Shown: positions 12,701-24,926, counted from the first letter of the stretch. The stretch is 64,000 nucleotides of DNA from Pictodentalium vernedei (GCA_031216915.1 CM062290.1:381716718-381780717), one strand, 5' to 3'. The notes: generated from the sequence alone by a model not told the origin. Program-made: numbers and translations.

Positions 12701-12952
12701 TTGAGGCCTGGACAAACAACTAAAGTAGAGCAGAAAATGCAAGAATTACAGGTACCTAGGGAACAGCAACATCAAACTGAAATGTCTCAGTTGGAAACGC
12801 AAATTTCGAGTATGAAGTTTCAATTGGAACAAGCGGATGCTCTGTTGCAACAGAAAGATACTGATCTTGCTTACCTAGAAAACGGGCAGGGAGAGAAGCA
12901 ATTTGCCCGTAGTAAGAGTAAAAGAAAAAGTGAGGATGCTCACGAAATATAG
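12701..12952 (+). pseudogene. gag N-terminal coiled-coil segment
   Basis: An 83-codon open segment rich in Gln, Glu and Leu, with heptad-like spacing from about residue 8 to 55 (for example MSQLETQISSMKFQLEQADA). It ends in a basic KSKRKS patch and a stop, and the next gag segment opens 15 bp downstream in another frame. Position, composition and the following capsid-like segment suggest the gag amino end. It could instead be a separate small leader ORF. Confidence 0.6.
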
Positions 12953-12966
12953 AAGCCATCCAGGGA

Positions 12967-13788
12967 GTGCAGTTCACCCTTCAACAGGGGAATACAAATA
13001 CGGGAACTACAGCGAATTCCACCCAAACCCAGACCCCACACACCCATTTCAAATGTTTTAACAGTAACCCAACCAACTTTAAGCCTTGGATGAAGTCACT
13101 CGGTAATTATTGTGCCACAAATGAAATTTCCGGTGTTCAGAAACGCAGGCTGGCCGCTCAGACAAGTAACTTTGTTGTGGCTGATTTTATCAGTCACATC
13201 CTTGACACCAACCCTAGAGTGATGTGGGAGAATCTTAAGATAGATCTCCAATTTCACTATTCCGAGGTGATAACCTATTCAATGTCGAATAGCTGTCTAT
13301 GCCATATGAAAAAAGAAAAACATGAAACAGTAGTCAGTTATGGGGAACGATTATTGCATCTCGTGAAAGACACATGTGGGAAGGGTGTGGATGAGCCATT
13401 AATCCAGAAAACATTGGCAAAATATTTCTGTGACAGGCTGTATGAAAGTGACATCAAGACAAAATTGATGAGAATAATTCCCTCCAATTTAGGAAAAGCT
13501 TTGTCCATGGTTCTGTTTGAAATAGGGCTTAATGAAAAGGTATTCAAACACAGTGAACCAGCATATCTATCAAGCGTGTTCTGTCCAGACTACTACCATC
13601 ACAATTACATAGGTAGGGAAGCTAGCCCTGAAGACTCCGGAAATGTCCAACCCATGGACATCGACGTTTCACGGCGAAAAAGAAGGGTTCACGTAATTGC
13701 TAACAGTCACTCCACTGCAAGGTATAGCAAACAGACATCAGACAAACAAAAAGGGCAATGTCAAACACACCAATGTGACAAATCATGA
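12967..13788 (+). pseudogene. gag capsid-like region
   Basis: 273 codons without a stop, the longest intact piece of the element. Residues 30-210 read like a Ty3/gypsy gag: NFKPWMKSLGNYC, a central helical region with VVSYGERLLHLVKD, and DRLYESDIKTKL near residue 165. A short Asp/Met/basic tail follows. This family forms the virus-like particle shell. The segment stops just before the first zinc-knuckle region. The call rests on motif style and on the knuckles, RT and integrase downstream. Confidence 0.75.
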
Positions 13789-14512
13789 GGAGACCATGTG
13801 CTACTGTTGTGGTTGAGTTAGGGACGCGCACCTGAGGAACGAATGACATGTGCAAATAGTACAGCAGGTATGGTCTGTAACAGTACAACAGCCCGTAGAA
13901 GGGTCAATGGCTGATAATAGGTGCTTTCGCTGTGGCAGATTAGGTCACATGTTTCGTTTTTGCCAAGTGAGCCCAGAGCATTTAAATGGGCAAAACTCTA
14001 CCTATGCAGGGCAATAATTAGAGGGCAAGGGGTTAAAACAAATAAACAGGCTCCAGACCTTTGTACAAAATAATATAAATACACAAGTGATAGATGAAAT
14101 TAGAAACGAAAGTAAATGTGATCAAATAAGGGAGAAAGTAGACCATAAGTGTCGAAAATGTTTAAATATAGGACACAGGGAGAGAGAATGTAAATTGAAA
14201 ACCATTGCCTTAACTAATAGACAACAAAAAGAAAGAAAATCAGGTTTAAATAAAAACAGAAAAAGAGGGACAACAAACAGATCTCCAATATTACTAATCA
14301 AAGGGAAAACACATCTCAAACAGGAAATGTTTCTGTGAAACAGGCAGTAAGTAAAACAAATAATGAGCAAATTAATGAACCCAAGGAAATTAACCCTTGG
14401 CGCTTTGGTCAAAAGTGTGAGAAATGTGGAAACTCAGATGACTACACAAAATTTTGTGAGGGAATCAAAATGTATGACTGCTGTCCAGCACTTAGTCACT
14501 TTACCAAAGATT

Positions 14513-14516
<4 letters not shown>
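13789..14516 (+). pseudogene. gag nucleocapsid, CCHC zinc knuckles
   Basis: Two clean CX2CX4HX4C knuckles are visible: CFRCGRLGHMFRFC (about 13920-13962) and CRKCLNIGHREREC (about 14148-14190). A degenerate one at about 13797-13850 has lost its last Cys to TGA. A fourth lies at 14464-14516, in the same stretch as CEKCGNSDDYTKFC. Several knuckles packaging RNA is normal for gypsy gag. Frames change between pieces. The final knuckle is split by the LINE at 14517, and its downstream residues resume at about 17842. Confidence 0.8.
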
Positions 14517-14544
<28 letters not shown>

Positions 14545-14655
14545 TTATTTTCTAGACCATTAAACCATAAAAAGTGCTCCAAAATGCTTGACAGAAATAA
14601 ATACACTTTTCTGAAATAAAGAGTCACATCTGCTTTGGTTAAACCTTACAGTGGT

Positions 14656-15129
14656 TCAGGAGAATGCTTCAGTGACCAGGAAAGTTTTAAGATTTCTTTT
14701 GAAGACATCGAGATTTTCTGAAATTCTGACACTCATTGGCAGGGAATTCCACAATCTGGGACCCATAATGGAGAACACACGATCATAAGCCTGATTAGAT
14801 CTGCTAAAAGGGACAACTAGTAGAATTTGGTTTTTAGATCTGAGACTGTGTGATGGTTTATATACAGTGAGGAGCTCTTGCAGGTAAACTGGAGCCACTT
14901 TGTGGATACATTTGAATACTAAGATCAATATTTTGAAATCAATTCTCTGTTTAACTGGAAGCCAATGTAGTTGTCTTAAAACAGGTGTTATGTGTTCAGA
15001 GCATTTGGTACCAGTCATTATCCTAGCAGCAGTATTCTGAACTTTTTGAAGCTTCTGAATCAGGCACTGGAACAGCCCCACTAACACTGAATTACAATAG
15101 TCTAGTTGTGAGGTGATGAAGGAGTGCAC
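14656..15129 (-). pseudogene. LINE RT C-terminal region
   Basis: 157 codons with hallmarks of the post-RT 'thumb' region of CR1/L2/Rex-type LINEs: [49 protein letters not shown] and [11 protein letters not shown]. It runs to the LINE's own stop about 110 bp before the (ATT)n tail. Confidence 0.9.
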
Positions 15130-15340
15130 AAGTTTTTCTGGTTAAGATAAAGTCACAGTCTTCCAACATTACGAAACTGCCAGTAGCATTTTTGACATAT
15201 TTTATTGATATGGATGTCTAATTTAAAATTTGAGTCCATAACCAGTCCAATATTCCTGGCTGATTCACTTTTCATAGTGATGCTGTTTCCAATCAGAATT
15301 GATGTAATAGGGGGTGTAGGCATGTGAACCCCGGATATCA

Positions 15341-16410
15341 CTAAGAATTCAGTTTAGAGTCATTCATTTTCAGTTTAAAGTCTATTATCCAATCCTGCAC
15401 AAGATTTATGCAAGTTTCCATGTTATTGACTGTGATGAATGAGTCACTTGGAACAGATGGGTTGAATGTGATGTACAGTTGGGTGTCATCTGCATGCAGA
15501 TGATATGATATGCCATGCTTTTTAAGACGGCGACCCAGAGAAGAAGTGTACAGAGTAAACAAGAGTGGCCCAAGATCTGTGCCCTGAGGAAAACCACATT
15601 TTAACATCCTACTTTCTGAACCGATCTTATTTATATATATTTGTTGACTCCGACCTTCTAAATATAATGCAAACCACGATAAGACAGTTCCACATATACC
15701 ATGCTGTGTCAATGTCTGCATGAGAATTCCATGGTCGACTGTGTCGAATGCTGCTGACAAATACAAGAGAACAAGCATTACAGCCTTACCCTCAGACACT
15801 GATTTAACAATGTCATTGTTGACTCGCAGTAAGGTTGTTTCTGCACTGTGGTTGGCTTTATATGCAGACTGGAAGGGCTCTTAAAGATCATTTTCATGCA
15901 GAGGATTGTTGAGTTGTAAAGCAACAACCCTTTCCAACAATTTAGACAGGAAAGAGAGGTTCGATTCTGGTCAATAATTCTTCAGGTTGTCAGGATCAAG
16001 AGATGGTTTCTTAAAGAGTGGTGTAACAAGTGCTTTTTCAATGGGTTTGGAAGAAACCCCTCATGTAGGGATGCAGATATAATAGATGTTATGGCTGGCA
16101 GAAGATAATCAATTGTCTCTTTCAAAAGGAATGTTGGAATTTGATCTAGATCATTGGATTTATTGGATGATGATAAAATCATTTTTCGAATGTCGTCTTC
16201 TGAGACAGAGTGAAAATAAGAAAAACCACTCTTTATGTCAAGATGATCAAACTCTGGTGGTTCACATGATGGTATACTATCCAGAATTACTTGAATTTTC
16301 GTTATGAAATAATCACTGAATTTTTCCAGAATTTCTTCAGTATTTGGATGATCTGGCAGAATGACTTTTTGTTCTTTACCAAGGAGACTATTGGTTAGCG
16401 AGAACAGCAC
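15341..16410 (-). pseudogene. LINE reverse transcriptase core
   Basis: Recognisable blocks in two frames: DLDQIPTFLLKE (about 16160), LYLSAAFDTVDHGIL, GFPQGTDLGPLLF and the active-site block HADDTQLYITF (about 15480-15510). The usual Tyr of YADD is His, but both Asp remain. Frameshifts near 15800-15980 separate the fingers from the palm. Confidence 0.85.
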
Positions 16411-16889
16411 CTACCCTTGTATTAGATGACTCCTCTATAAGCGAATTGTAGTACTCCCTCTTCGCCTTCTTGATGATCTTATTAGTTGTATTTCTTTGGT
16501 GGCAGAAAATATGCCAGTGAACCTCAAGCTTCATTTTTTTGTAAAGACACTCCAGTCTGCAACACTGTTGTTTAGCAGCTCTAACATCTTCTGTAAACCA
16601 CTCCACTTTTTCCCTATGAGTTATAATTTTTTACTTGGATGGTGCATGTTCAGCCATGACGCCCTTAATAGTTTCTTCAAATAAAGATAGCAATTACTCA
16701 GATGATTCATGACTACTACAAAAATAGTTCGAACACAGAATTGATGAACTGATATCCATTTTCAAGGCATCAATATTTATGGATTTATATTTTCGATAAG
16801 TAATTTGCTTGGGAGGAATTTTTGAAGTGCTAGTGTCAATTCGGTCAAGACTGCATAGTGATCAGACAATGCTGGATCTGTGACATGAA

Positions 16890-17741
16890 CATTTATACTG
16901 GTGTGCTGTTACTTCGACGAGCAAGAATTAGATCCAAGGTGTGTCCTCTCTTGTGGGTAGGTTTTGAGACCAGTTGTGTATAGCCAAATGATTCAAACAA
17001 ATATGTGAATTGCTTGGCAAAAGTGTCATTTAAATTGTCAACATGGATGTTGAAATCACAAGCAATAGCTATATCACATCCACACAAGGCATAGAAGGAC
17101 AGACATTCTGAAAATTCATTTAGAAACTGTGCTGATGTAAGTTTGTTCCTTTTTGATGGTGGCGGTCTGTAAACTATGAGTAATCAAAATGAATGGTTGC
17201 TCAACATGAGACAGTCTATCATTTCAAAAGATGGGAGAGGATTGTATAAATCAGGATGCTGTTTTATGTTTAAGGCATCACTGTGGATGACTGCTACACC
17301 ACCACCTCGACTCACCCGTGAGTTGTGTGAGATGGAGAAACACAGAGGTAATAGTTGTCCAATGGAAAAACTGTCACTATCATTTTCTTTCAACCATGTT
17401 CCAGTTATCGCCAAAACACTGAGATTGTTATCTAGTATGAAGTCCTTTAGATCATGTTCCTTCCCAGAAACTGATCTTGTATTAGGTAATCCAAAGTTCA
17501 AATCAGGTACTTTGTTCCCCACAGATCTGGCATTGACCGGTGAAAGTATAATATTGGTGGTAGTTTTGTATTGAGCTGTATCTTTGTGAATTAAACTAAT
17601 GTTACTGAAATTCACACCAGAATTAGTGTGTCTTTTAATAGCCTGTCTGTGTTGTAATTTAACAGTTTCTATTTGGTCTGCTTTGTGTGATCTGTTGGTG
17701 GGATGACAAAACTCTGGTTTCAATATTCTTTCTTTTTTCAA
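16890..17741 (-). pseudogene. LINE AP-like endonuclease
   Basis: The N-terminal piece (17741-17184) holds SPVNARSVGNKVPDL and LAITGTWLKEND, where the family's catalytic Glu (normally in a TETWL block) is Gly. The following RGGGVAVI block is intact. The C-terminal piece (17087-16893) holds CDFNIHVDN and HKRGHTLDLIL. The nuclease nicks the target DNA to prime reverse transcription. Here it is broken into at least two frames. Confidence 0.8.
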
Positions 17742-17841
17742 GGTTTTGAAAACACTAGCTTTTGAGTCTATGCTTAATATGGTTCATTGTTTTGTTAATG
17801 GAATTGAGATCATCTGAGGTGTAACTGATCGAACACATTTT

Positions 17842-18960
17842 GATTGTCCACAATTTAGAACATCAGTCTCATCATTGTACGCAGATTTTACCCAAGAAAG
17901 ATTTTACTGAGCAAGAGTTGGAAAATATGGAAAAAAATAATTTCATTTATGAGAGATATATGGTGGGTGACCCTAAAAATCAGCAAAAGTCAGCTCCAGA
18001 GAAGAGCTCAGTGAGCTCACAAGTAAATACAATGAGAAAGGAAAAATGAAAAGAGAAAATCAATGGACAACAGCCCAGAGAAATCCTGGGACTGTAGAAT
18101 TAAATTTTGACACAGCTTCTTTGGATAGTGTGATGATTCACATAGGGGAGCAATGAGTCAGAGCTCTGCTTGACTCAGGAGCTCAAACTTCATGCATCAG
18201 CACAAATTTTTAGAAAAATATGCATAATCACTTTCGATTAATGGGTGATAGAAATAGATTACCAAACATAACCGGTGTTATAACTTGCTGGCACAAGTAA
18301 TAGACCCAGGGGAATAGTGTGACTGTACTTCTCCATGAATGGTTTACCCAAGTCACAGGAATTCTTGGTGTTGGGTGAGTGAAACAGGAATCTGATTTTA
18401 GGTTTAGACTGGATTTCAGGAAATAAAGTTAATATTTATTGGGGATTGAGAAAAATGAAAGTAAATGGACAATTAATTCCACTAGTAAAAATTTGCAGGT
18501 GTCATGTTTGACCTGTCTAGAGAATAACATTGAGTTGACGCCACAGAGTACTTGTATTTGTACAGCTAAGGCTGTAGGGGTGAGATCAACTTTTGACTCT
18601 GAATTTTTAGAACATCATGTTTTAAAGCAAGGCTATATTGCAGAGCAATCAGGGTTAATGGTAAGTAACAGCATTGCAATTAATAACTGTAATATATCAG
18701 TTATGCTGATTAACAGTACCAATAAGCAGTATACATTGAAGTGAGGTTGTATTGTGGGAAAAGTTGAACCTTTAACTGCCGCAGAAGATTTAGTTGATAT
18801 CAAACAGGAAGTGATGAAACTTATTACAGCTGAAAACAAAGATAATGACAATCAAATTATTGATAGTGCCATTCAAGTGCCTCAAGATGAGAGGGACATG
18901 CACTTAATTCGAGAACAGTGGGAATAATTTATGAAAACTGATAAGGACTTGACCAAAACT
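17842..18960 (+). pseudogene. Retrovirus gag-pol junction and aspartic protease
   Basis: The protease active site ALLDSGAQTSCIS is at 18163-18201, in a frame with stops close on both sides. Flap and C-terminal blocks are not clear. Around it are spacer segments (17840-18049, 18439-18744) with no other recognisable domain. The protease would mature gag and pol. Confidence 0.7.
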
Positions 18961-19029
18961 TAAACAATAACAATAAAAATAGATACAGGGGATGCAAAGC
19001 CTATTAAGAGCTAGGCTTATCATGTCCCA

Positions 19030-19855
19030 CTGATGAAACGAAAATTGATGGATGATGCAATACAAGAAATGCTAGATACAGGCATTATCCAAAGGTCGCA
19101 GATTGCATGGAGTTTTCCGTGTCTGATTCTGGGCAAGAAGGATGGCTCAAAGCACTTTTGTGTGAATATTAGATGCCTTAACCAGGTAACCAAGGTCACC
19201 AGTTGGCCTTTGTTGTTCACAGATGACGTGTTTACCTTGTTAAATGGGTGTAAATACCCTTGACTTGAAGCCAGGTTATTGGCAAGTCAAGATGGATGAA
19301 GCTGATAAACAAAAGATATCTTTTACATGTCACAGGGGGTTATATGAGTTCAATGTCATGCCAGCCAGACTCCAGAATGTGCCCTTCTATTTTCAGGAGC
19401 TCATGATGGCAGTTTTAGATGGAATGGGTGATTTTTTATTAGAATACTTAGGCGACATGTTCGTGTTTAATCTTGACGCAAAGTCCCACATTGAACATTT
19501 AGGAGCAGTTTTCAGATGTCTAAAGCAACACAAATTAAAATTAAAGGCTAAAAAGTGTTCATTCTTCAAAGTTATACAGCTCATCTTGGTTTTGTAATTA
19601 GTGAAAATGGCATTAAGTCCGAACTGAGTAAATTTGAAGTTATCAGAAAATTAGGCCCACCAATGTCAGTAATTGAAGTAAGAAGCTTTATGGGAATGGT
19701 GTCCTATTATAGGCAATTTATACCAGATTTTAGTGAAACTGTACAGTCATTAGTAGCTTTCACAAAGACATATGCCAGATTTCAATGGAAGGAGGCTCAG
19801 CAAAAAGCCTTTGACTATTTGAAAGAAAGGTTGACACAAATAGCCCACTTGAGCT
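19030..19855 (+). pseudogene. Ty3/gypsy reverse transcriptase
   Basis: Fingers and palm blocks are in order: MLDTGIIQRS, GKKDGSKHFCVNIRCLNQ, TLDLKPGYWQVKMDEADK, LYEFNVMPARLQN, the active site LEYLGDMFVF (19439-19468), LKAKKCSFF and LGFVISENGI, followed by the connection block IEVRSFMGMVSYYRQFIP. The normal Tyr-x-Asp-Asp reads Tyr-Leu-Gly-Asp (GGC at 19451-19453), which removes a catalytic metal ligand. Frame changes occur near 19250 and 19560. Confidence 0.92.
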
Positions 19856-19859
19856 AACC

Positions 19860-20272
19860 AAATCCCCGAAAAGGGTATATTCTATACATGGATGCCTCAG
19901 GGACTTGTGTAGGGGCTGTGTTAACCCAGCCATGTAAAGATTGTATGGGACAGTTACTTAGGGTACCTGATGAAAAACCCATAGTATTTTTGTCTCATAA
20001 ATTGCGAGAATTGCAACAGAATTGGTCAACATTTGAAAAAGAGGTATTTGCCATCTCATACCCCTTGGACAAACTCAACAATTATTCACAGGGTGCACAG
20101 TTTGTCATCAAGACAGACCATGCACCCTTGCAATACTTGTTGATGACTCCATAAAATAATGCCAAGGTTCAACAATGGGCATTGAAAATAGCCAGTTAGA
20201 ATTGCAAAATTGAATATTTACCTGGGAGACAAAATACTTGTGCGGATATGCTATCAAAGTTACCTGAGGGGT
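19860..20272 (+). pseudogene. Ty3/gypsy RNase H
   Basis: The catalytic blocks DASGTCVGAVLTQ, WSTFEKEVFAIS and IKTDHAPLQYLL keep the Asp, Glu and Asp ligands. QWALKIA- and IEYLPGRQNTCADMLSKL-type blocks follow at about 20180-20265 after a stop. It degrades the RNA template during cDNA synthesis. Confidence 0.9.
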
Positions 20273-20274
20273 AA

Positions 20275-21625
20275 GTGAATGCTGACCCAAATTACAATAT
20301 GAATAATGTAGATTCAAATAAGGCCCTGAGAGTGGGGGTGATTAATACTGATAAAATCGATCCAAAACAATTTGCCCATTTGTCAGTACCCAAGCAAAGT
20401 ACAAGTTCAGCATTGGAGCCTGAAAAGATCAACTATCGAGATTTAGATATGAAATTAGGGCAGGAAAAGGATAGTGAACTTATAAAAATTAAAAAGAAAT
20501 ATCTTAGTAGTAATACCCTAACCAATATTAGTAGTAGATAGATGTTAATAGAATAAGTGTTACATTACATCAGAGCTGCAGATGATAACCCACAGGTGAG
20601 GTTATGTGTACCTGATCATTTAACAGGGGAGGTTTTGAGACAATACCATGATGACTTAGGTCATTTAGGGATTGATCAAGTCTATTACAATATTAGTAGA
20701 AAATACTTCTGGCCAGATTTATATAAACACATTTATCAATATGTGGAAAAATGTCTTACCTGTTGAGCTCGGAATACAAGGAAAATACACTTACACACCA
20801 ATTTCTTTGTATTCTCTGGGTTGGTAAGAGACATGAAATACCTGATAGAACAATGAACTAGGTGTTCAAGTGAACTCACTTATCACACCTGGGCCCATGC
20901 ATTCTGTGAAATAACATGTAAGTAAGTTACTAACCTCACTGTTGGTATTCATGAATTTTCACAACCTGCCAATGTGCTGGCAGTTTTTCAAATTCATGAA
21001 TACCTCCAGCACAGTTAGTAACTATCACCTACCAATCCAAGAGGCTGCTAGACACCACACATCTTGGTGAAAATAGCATTGGATATGAGTGGTCCATTCC
21101 CAACTACACTCTCTGGGAACAAATACATAACCACTTTTATTGACATGTATTCTGGATGGCCTGAATGGTTTCGAGTACAAGATTAGAAAGCAGAAACAGT
21201 TGCAAATTTGTTGAGAGACCAAATATTCCCGAGATTTGGTTGTCCATTGGAATTGTTAATGGACAATGGATCTGAGAATTGCTATGAAATGTTTGACTGA
21301 ACATTTAAAAATTCATAATGCCACCACTTCATATTACCAACCACAGTCAAATGGAAAAGTGGAACTATTTCACAGTACTCTGAATGATGTCTTAGCGAAA
21401 ATGTCACAGAAAAACCTTGATGTTTGGGTTTCGTTCATTTGCTATTCAAGAACATAAGGCATTTTCCCAACAACAGGCACAACAGCGAAAATGTATCGTA
21501 AAACAACAATGCTTAGGGAATGAGAAAGCAAACTACATTCAGTTTGAAGTAGTTGACCCTGTTATGTTTCAAGACAGGAGATCAAAAGGTAAGTTGAAGA
21601 AAAAGTGGAAATATTCTTTCTAAGT
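20275..21625 (+). pseudogene. Integrase, split by a hairpin insertion
   Basis: The zinc-binding HHCC domain is at 20590-20766 (QYHDDLGHLGI ... EKCLTC). The catalytic core resumes at about 21070 with ALDMSGPFPTTLSGN (first Asp), LLMDNGSE (second Asp) and a SNGKVELFHSTL block carrying the Glu. Frames shift around 21180 and 21290. Between the two domains lies a roughly 150-bp insertion with a palindrome (20890-21040). Confidence 0.85.
20890..21040. mobile_element. Hairpin inserted between integrase domains
   Basis: GTTACTAACCTCACTG pairs with CAGCACAGTTAGTAAC-type sequence, and GGTATTCATGAATTTTC faces its complement around TGCCAATGTGCTGGCA. It has no protein content and separates the HHCC domain from the DDE core. 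Confidence 0.65.
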
Positions 21626-21629
21626 TATA

Positions 21630-22190
21630 GAGAAAATGAGTCCGATGAGTTATATGATAAAAGAACAGTTGCCAGGATGAGTTATCAAGTGCCATGGGAA
21701 AAATCTTAGTTTTGCTCCACAGGAAAGGGAGGTCCCAGCACCAGATAAGTGGTGAAGAACACACAGGTATGTAGCACCACAAGTTCAGTTTGCTCCTGTC
21801 AGTGAGGACAGTAGTTCATCAGTTCCTCTGATTCGAAATAAGAGACAAATAAGAGAACACTCCTCATCTGAAGAAGAGAGTGTACCTCTTGAAGAGTTAA
21901 GGCATCAGCTGCAATGCTACAGAGAAAATAAGAAAGCCACTTAGGCACTTCTGTCGGATGAGCTGATGGAAGTAAATATTCAGTGTAAGACAGAAGATGC
22001 TAAAAGTAAAAGTAGAGAAATTGGGAAATTGATTAGTATTATTAGAAATGACTTACATAATAACAGCAAGGGTAAAACAGCTCAGGGCGAAGAGGTCACC
22101 AAAGCTGTCCCTGGAGTATCACCGATTAAAGTACGACAGCTCCGCAGAGAGATAGATGGGGGTTGCTCGAGTGGGTGACAAAATTATATT
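21630..22190 (+). pseudogene. pol C-terminal tail
   Basis: Ser/Glu-rich segments (SEEESVPLEELRHQL at about 21860-21905) and a basic segment (21966-22178) fill the space between integrase and env. No chromodomain is recognisable. It is assigned to pol only by position. Confidence 0.45.
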
Positions 22191-22289
22191 GACTTATGAT
22201 TTGTTAGAAATTGAAAATCCAGCCAGGTCACTGTTGGAATTGCAAACCAATGAAGTGGTTTTGCTGGATTTACAACACTTCCAGACATT

Positions 22290-24405
22290 CACAGGTGCAT
22301 GGTGAATTATGGAGTAATCAATTGTATTGGCATCAGAATCACCAACCATGTTAACTCATACTTTCCCTCTTGTTGTAGGAGCATGATGTTGCACTGGTGC
22401 TTCATTGGAAGTTTGTTATTCATAGCTGTAAAAGGGACTACTACTGGAGTAATAATTAGAAACAATGTGATATTCACAAAAGTGAAGGAAGTTTATATGC
22501 TCAATAGTGACTGTTCGACCATTTATGTACAAGAATTGCTATGATTTATACAGTTTATGAAGCACTTGGGAGTTCAAGTGTCGAATACAAATAGATACTA
22601 TGAAGCAATTAATAACAATTTTGAGTGAGTCTGTGAGATGTATGGCAGTGTGAATGATATACTTAATTTTGCATTACAATCGATGATAACAGATAGATGC
22701 CAGGAGATAAGGTCCATTAATGATTGCTATGACTGAGTGAAACAGGACCTGAGTGATTATCGCAGATTGAGTGGGCATATACCCTCAACGTCGCATAAGA
22801 AGCATGGACTATTTAATTTTATTGGCGAGGGATTGAGTTTTCTATTTGGCACTGTCTCCAAACTGGATCTAAGAGTTATTATGAGAACCCTAGACCAATT
22901 ATCGAGAAATCAAGAGCTAATGCACCATGTGCAAAAGCAGAGTTTAACCATGATTAAACTGACCCATGCAGCAGTAGAGAATAGGAAATTCATATTAAAC
23001 CTGTCTAGGATAGTAGCTGATTTTCGGGACCAAGTTATCCGACTGCTACAGGAAGTAGAGAATCATCTCACCTTGATCAAACATTTTGCACATGCGTACC
23101 ATCAGTGAGAAATAGTGGTGATCATAAAAAACCAAAAAACTGATGATTACAACTGCTGAGAATTATATGCGTGATGTGCATGAGCAGATGGATATATTGG
23201 CAGATGAAAAGTTCATTACCTCAACCTTGTTGATAACTGTGTTACACAGTTTGCAGGCGAAGCTTGACGGCCATACACAATTACCCTTAGATTTAAAGAA
23301 AGAACTATGGCAGTACTATCATTTGTTAACCACGGCAACAGTCACAATAAATTAGTCATTATAGTAAATGTACCTTTGGTGAACACGAATTTTAAGTTTA
23401 ACCCTTTACCTAACATGAAAAGCAGACGACACTTGCAAAAAAAATTCTTGAATAACTAATTTTTTTCATTTTTTGTCTCAAAAACATAGGTTATGACCCC
23501 TCGTTGGAACGAGCTCGTCGAGCTCGTTCCAACGAGGGGTCATAACCTATGTTTTTGAGACAAAAAATGAAAATATTTTGAAAATTAATTGGCGATATTT
23601 GAGAATAGCGCTGTCCGGTTTTGGCCGTTACCTTGGGTAAAGGGTTAAGATCTTTCAAGTACAGGCATTACCTGTGTCTTTGAAAAATGTCACTATAAAC
23701 ATTTCGCCTGACATCAGTAAGTTGGTCGCAATATATGAATTAGAACCAGATACATTAATTGTAGACAAACAAAGAATCCAATGCATACCCCAAATTCGTC
23801 ATAAGTGTGTAGACGATAAGAAATTTTTTTGTCTATTGGGGGGATCAGTATGGATCATACAACAACATAGAGTTGTATGTTAGCATTATTCCTAAACATG
23901 TGAGATGAGCGTGTGAAGCTATGCACAGCTGATATTAAGTTACACGTTGATTTGCCTTTTGCAACATGCATCGAGGAAGGGTTACAGTACATTATGACAA
24001 ATATACAGTTGCGGTTCTCGAAAACTACATTGAATAATGCCACCCATAAAACTATTTGAATTAAAGCCCTTGTGTATGGCAATAAGTGGACAACTGTTAC
24101 TACATAATTATTTGCATGATTGCGACAATCCCACCTATCAATTAATGTCAAGGATTGTGTTGTCCAACGTTTTGTTTAATCAGTGGCAGGTGTGGAAACC
24201 TGTCATGTATAGAGTTAATTTAACCACCTTCACAATGCTGAAGACATTAAATTATCTCGATAATCTACCCATGAATGAACTAGTGCATGAACTTGATGCA
24301 ATGCAATTAGTACCTGAGGGGCCATTCACTGCACCCAATTGGGCATATTTCGTCGGGGATGTATTCATTGTTTTGACGATTTATGTACTTGTAAAATGTA
24401 TTTGA
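22290..24405 (+). pseudogene. Envelope-like gene (gypsy env / baculovirus F-like), split by a MITE
   Basis: A hydrophobic leader (LHWCFIGSLLFIAVKG, about 22390-22440) could be a signal peptide. At about 22800-22860, KKHGLFNFIGEGLSFLFGT matches the start of the fusion subunit in gypsy/F-type envelopes, directly after a degenerate basic cleavage-like site. A long helical region follows (about 22865-23100). A C-terminal membrane anchor (FVGDVFIVLTIYVLVKC) ends the gene at about 24405. Stops interrupt it at several places. A TTAA MITE (23402-23644) sits inside the gene, and the frames on its two flanks agree when the insert and one TTAA are ignored. The family mediates membrane fusion; this copy cannot be functional. 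Confidence 0.75.
23402..23644. mobile_element. TTAA hairpin MITE, subfamily a (copy 1, in env)
   Basis: 243 bp, starting CCCTTTACCTAACATG and ending GTTACCTTGGGTAAAGGG, flanked by TTAA at 23398-23401 and 23645-23648. The centre is a perfect stem of GGAACGAGCTCG and its complement, extended by GGTTATGACCCCTCGTT arms and a GTCTCAAAAACATA block. Non-coding. Confidence 0.95.
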
Positions 24406-24498
24406 AAATGAGGTCATATTCGGATACTTGATTGGGTCTTGCAAACGAAACATAAGAATTGCAGAGGTAGACACCATTTTTCAGGAATCAAGTATTAA

Positions 24499-24684
24499 GT
24501 GTTGAATGATGTTGTGCCAAGTGGGAGAAAGATAGAACATTTCACTCATGTTCATATACCTATGCAGTCAACTCACCAAACGACAGTTTTATCTTCAGAA
24601 CTTTCAACTCCGTCAGCAGATGCACTATTAGGAAATGAACCTCCACCAAAGGAGCTTGTAGCATTAATGCGACAAACTATTTAA
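24499..24684 (+). pseudogene. Small ORF after env
   Basis: 61 codons, Ser/Thr/Pro-rich, unrecognised. It may be the env cytoplasmic tail or a separate small gene before the lost 3' LTR U3. Confidence 0.3.
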
Positions 24685-24926
24685 CAAGCAGTGAAGAAAT
24701 CACCTGTGTTGGGGAAATGACTGTATCCAAAGTACAATATGAGACTGAAACTGATACTGTGAGTGTCACAATGGGTAATAATGGAGAAGTTATAAGTTCT
24801 GTAAATCCTCCCTGGACTTGAATAAAAATGAAAATGAAATCCATCATAAGCTGGTTGACACTGATGGTACGTCACATGTCTCAAGTCAGGTCTGACTCTG
24901 CTTCAGATGTTGAATAACCTTCTTAA

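Larger units (their letters stand above)
14517..17841 (-). mobile_element. CR1/L2-like non-LTR retrotransposon inserted in gag
   Basis: On the minus strand it runs from about 17841 (5') through an AP-type endonuclease and a reverse transcriptase to a 3' end at a (ATT)n tail at 14517-14543. The hexamer GATTGT is present on both sides (ends at about 14516 and 17847), a likely target-site duplication. The gag zinc-knuckle frame resumes on the far side. Multiple stops and frameshifts mean it is dead. At 3.3 kb it is close to the length of a single-ORF L2-type element, so it may be nearly full length. Confidence 0.85.
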
